Assembly: GCF_000165425.1 (NCBI RefSeq)
Contig: NW_001799111.1
Span: 319,779-383,778 of the forward strand
Origin: Paramecium tetraurelia
Taxonomy: Eukaryota > Ciliophora > Oligohymenophorea > Peniculida > Parameciidae
DNA length: 64,000 bases
Direction: 5' to 3'
Of this stretch, positions 62,128 through 64,000 are shown piece after piece (within the stretch, counting starts at the first letter, position 1; every line of letters starts with the position of its first letter). Below the pieces are notes generated by a model. It saw only the letters and a list, made by a program, of their open reading frames with translations. It was not told the origin of the DNA and did not search any database. A program made the translations under genes and the position numbers.

Positions 62128-62980
62128 TTTAATTACGATTCAATAATCGTCATGATGTATATATACTATTATGTGGTTTATTAAATTATTTTAAAATGTT
62201 TCATTATGAAATTATTTGCACACAGGTCTAGTTAAAATCATCTCACAGTCTCACACTTAGGGATTGAAATTCTAAAACAATTCGTTAATTTTTAACTTAA
62301 CAAAAATGTGAATCATTGCAATTTATTAAGAATAATTTTTATTGCAAAAACTCAAATCATTCATAATTGGCTATGTAAAAGTAATTAGATATACCTGTCC
62401 TTCTTATCTATTGACTTTATTTATAAAATTATTTAAGATAATGCATACTCTATTTGGTTAGGTCTTACAATTTTTAGAAAAATTAGAATATAAAATAAAA
62501 ATTAAATTGTCAAGTAATTTGTGAATAAATTTTTCAATGTTAAATTAAGAATTAATATTCATATATTATTCCTATGATAAACTACATTCTTTAGATATAT
62601 TAATTCAGAATCTATACATGAATTTATAAATCTAAGTATTGCAATTGTCAAGTATAATAGAAAAAATCAATACGATTATTTAGATTTTTTACAAAATTAT
62701 TAATTCATGAAAACAAATTATCATACAATATAATAATTAGTAATATTTTATTTGTTATAAATAGAAAGTCAATATAAGATTCAATAATTTTATTAGATAA
62801 TAATGTTAAGTTGATTTTGATGAAATTTATTTTAATCAATGACATCAACAATGATCTAGTTATTTAATTAATGAGTCAACTCCAGATGTTTAGTTATGAT
62901 CATAGGTTTATTTGTTTATTGTATTATTACAAGAAGTATAGTTTGTTTGATAGAATTGATATTATATTTTTATTTAAAGT
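62128..62980. other. AT-rich intergenic DNA
   Basis: 853 bases of very AT-rich sequence without an open frame I would defend. It includes the promoter of the kinase at 62981. Confidence 0.6.
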
Positions 62981-64000
62981 ATGAGCGCAAAGGTTGTTGA
63001 AAATTATTCCCTTCTTGAAGTCATTGGTTCAGGTCAATACGGTAAGGTGTATAAGGCAGTGAACATAAAAAATAATAGTTTAGTCGCAGTGAAAGTGGTC
63101 AAGATAGAAAAATTTAAAGAGGTGCCAAAATTGGAGGAATTCACAATGAATGAAATCCAAACCTTGGCCAGAATTAACAATCCATATGTTGTCAAATTTA
63201 TAGAAATGCTTAAGAGTTCTCGAAATTACTATTTTGTTTACGAGTACTGTAACGGTTAAACTCTTGAGGCTGTGATTTAAGAGCAAGGGTATAAATATAT
63301 ATATAATAAGGGTTCAAACTGAAAAGGAGGCTCTCTATTACTTCAGATAATTGGTTTAAGCATTCCAATCCTTAATTTAAGACAACATTATGCACAGAGA
63401 TTTGAAACCAAGCAACATTATGCTACATAATGGACAGGTTAAGTTGGGAGATTTTGGGTTTTGCAAAGCCTTGAATTCTCCTCAAGATTTATCTTCAACT
63501 ATGGTGGGCTCTCCAATCTATATGGCTCCAGAAATATTGAAGGGACAGGAATATTCAATCAAGGCTGATATTTGGTCTTTGGGGTGTGTTTTGTATGAAT
63601 TATTATATGGAATTTGTCCATTTGAGGAGAAAACTATGGCCTAATTAATGTTGGCTGTTGAGGAGAGGGAAATTCAATTCTTAGATAATGTTAACGTAGT
63701 ATCATCAACAACTAAAGATTTGTTATAAAAGATGCTCACAAAAGATCCCACCAAAAGAATTAATTGGAAAGAATTGTTTGAGAGGGAACTGACTTATGCA
63801 GAGAGTATACATTGATTAATGATTTAGGAACTAAAAATAACGAATAACATGCCAATTAGATACAATAGGAGTTAACCTTGAATTCACAAAGGAATAAGGA
63901 ATCAAAGGCTTTTAAGTACTTATTGATGGAGAGAAACAAAATATTTTATCTGTACAAAGTTGTCGAGGAAGTCTTAGAGTTAAGCAAAGAAGAAGTATAT
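62981..64000 (+). CDS. ULK/STK36-like protein kinase, 3' end cut by window edge
   Basis: Serine/threonine kinase. MSAKVVENYSLLEVIGSGQY, then GKVYKAVNIKNNSLVAVKVV gives the glycine loop and catalytic lysine. NPYVVKFIEMLKSSRNYYFV and YEYCNGQTLEAVIQEQG follow. A 22-nt intron leads to [71 protein letters not shown] and DIWSLGCVLYELLYGICPFE. After TKDPTKRINWKELFE a second intron joins AER to TKNNEQHANQIQQELTLNSQ, and the frame is still open at base 64000. DFGFCK with VGSPIYMAPE and an YGxxPF segment is typical of ATG1/ULK and fused-type kinases. The C-terminal region needed to decide is outside the window. Confidence 0.85.

Overview
The window looks like macronuclear DNA of a ciliate of the genus Paramecium (aurelia-type; the species cannot be fixed from the sequence alone). 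Three things show this. TAA and TAG read through as glutamine inside conserved domains, and TGA is the only stop. Introns are tiny, about 20-34 nt, mostly GTA...TAG or GT...AAG. Genes are packed tens of bases apart on both strands in very AT-rich DNA. Under the standard code almost every gene looks shattered, so all calls here use TGA as the only stop and splice by eye. For most genes the exon length after splicing is an exact multiple of three, which is a useful internal check.

Layout. 1-3.6 kb: radial spoke protein 3 (cut by the left edge), a nucleoside hydrolase and a small unknown gene. 3.6-4.7 kb: AT-rich spacer with an assembly gap. 4.7-12 kb: a MAPK15/ERK7-type kinase, a small MGC protein, cGMP-dependent protein kinase and an RPC3-like Pol III subunit. 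12-18 kb: two F-box-like proteins and an ABHD17-like hydrolase. 18-27 kb: MORN-repeat, Pumilio and LRR/EF-hand proteins, an INCENP-like protein and two unknowns. 27-36.5 kb: TMEM135-like protein, tubulin ligase-like enzyme, SNF1/AMPK-like and NAK-family kinases, dynein-2 light intermediate chain, p24 cargo receptor, a coiled coil and a CCCH zinc finger protein. 36.5-40 kb: gene-poor, with a second gap. 40-46 kb: an unknown, mitochondrial uL4 and a 1,305-residue coiled-coil protein. 46.6-54.2 kb: a P-type ATPase/guanylyl cyclase fusion. 54-64 kb: fatty acid hydroxylase, secreted coiled coil, longin R-SNARE, PHD/ePHD reader, eL36, CTP:phosphocholine cytidylyltransferase, small unknowns and an ULK/STK36-like kinase cut by the right edge.

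Functional themes. Cilia and cytoskeleton are prominent (RSP3, MAPK15, dynein-2 LIC, tubulin ligase, MORN and LRR proteins). Signalling is rich: five protein kinases plus the cyclase, and the window holds both the maker of cGMP and its kinase. Membrane traffic and lipid genes (p24, R-SNARE, NAK kinase, CCT, FA hydroxylase) and basic expression genes (eL36, uL4m, Pol III, PUF, CCCH) fill the rest. There are no operons, tRNAs, rRNAs, CRISPRs or recognisable mobile elements. The most interesting items are the inverted cyclase order with a motif-poor ATPase half, an INCENP candidate, and several places where the sequence or gene model does not quite fit.
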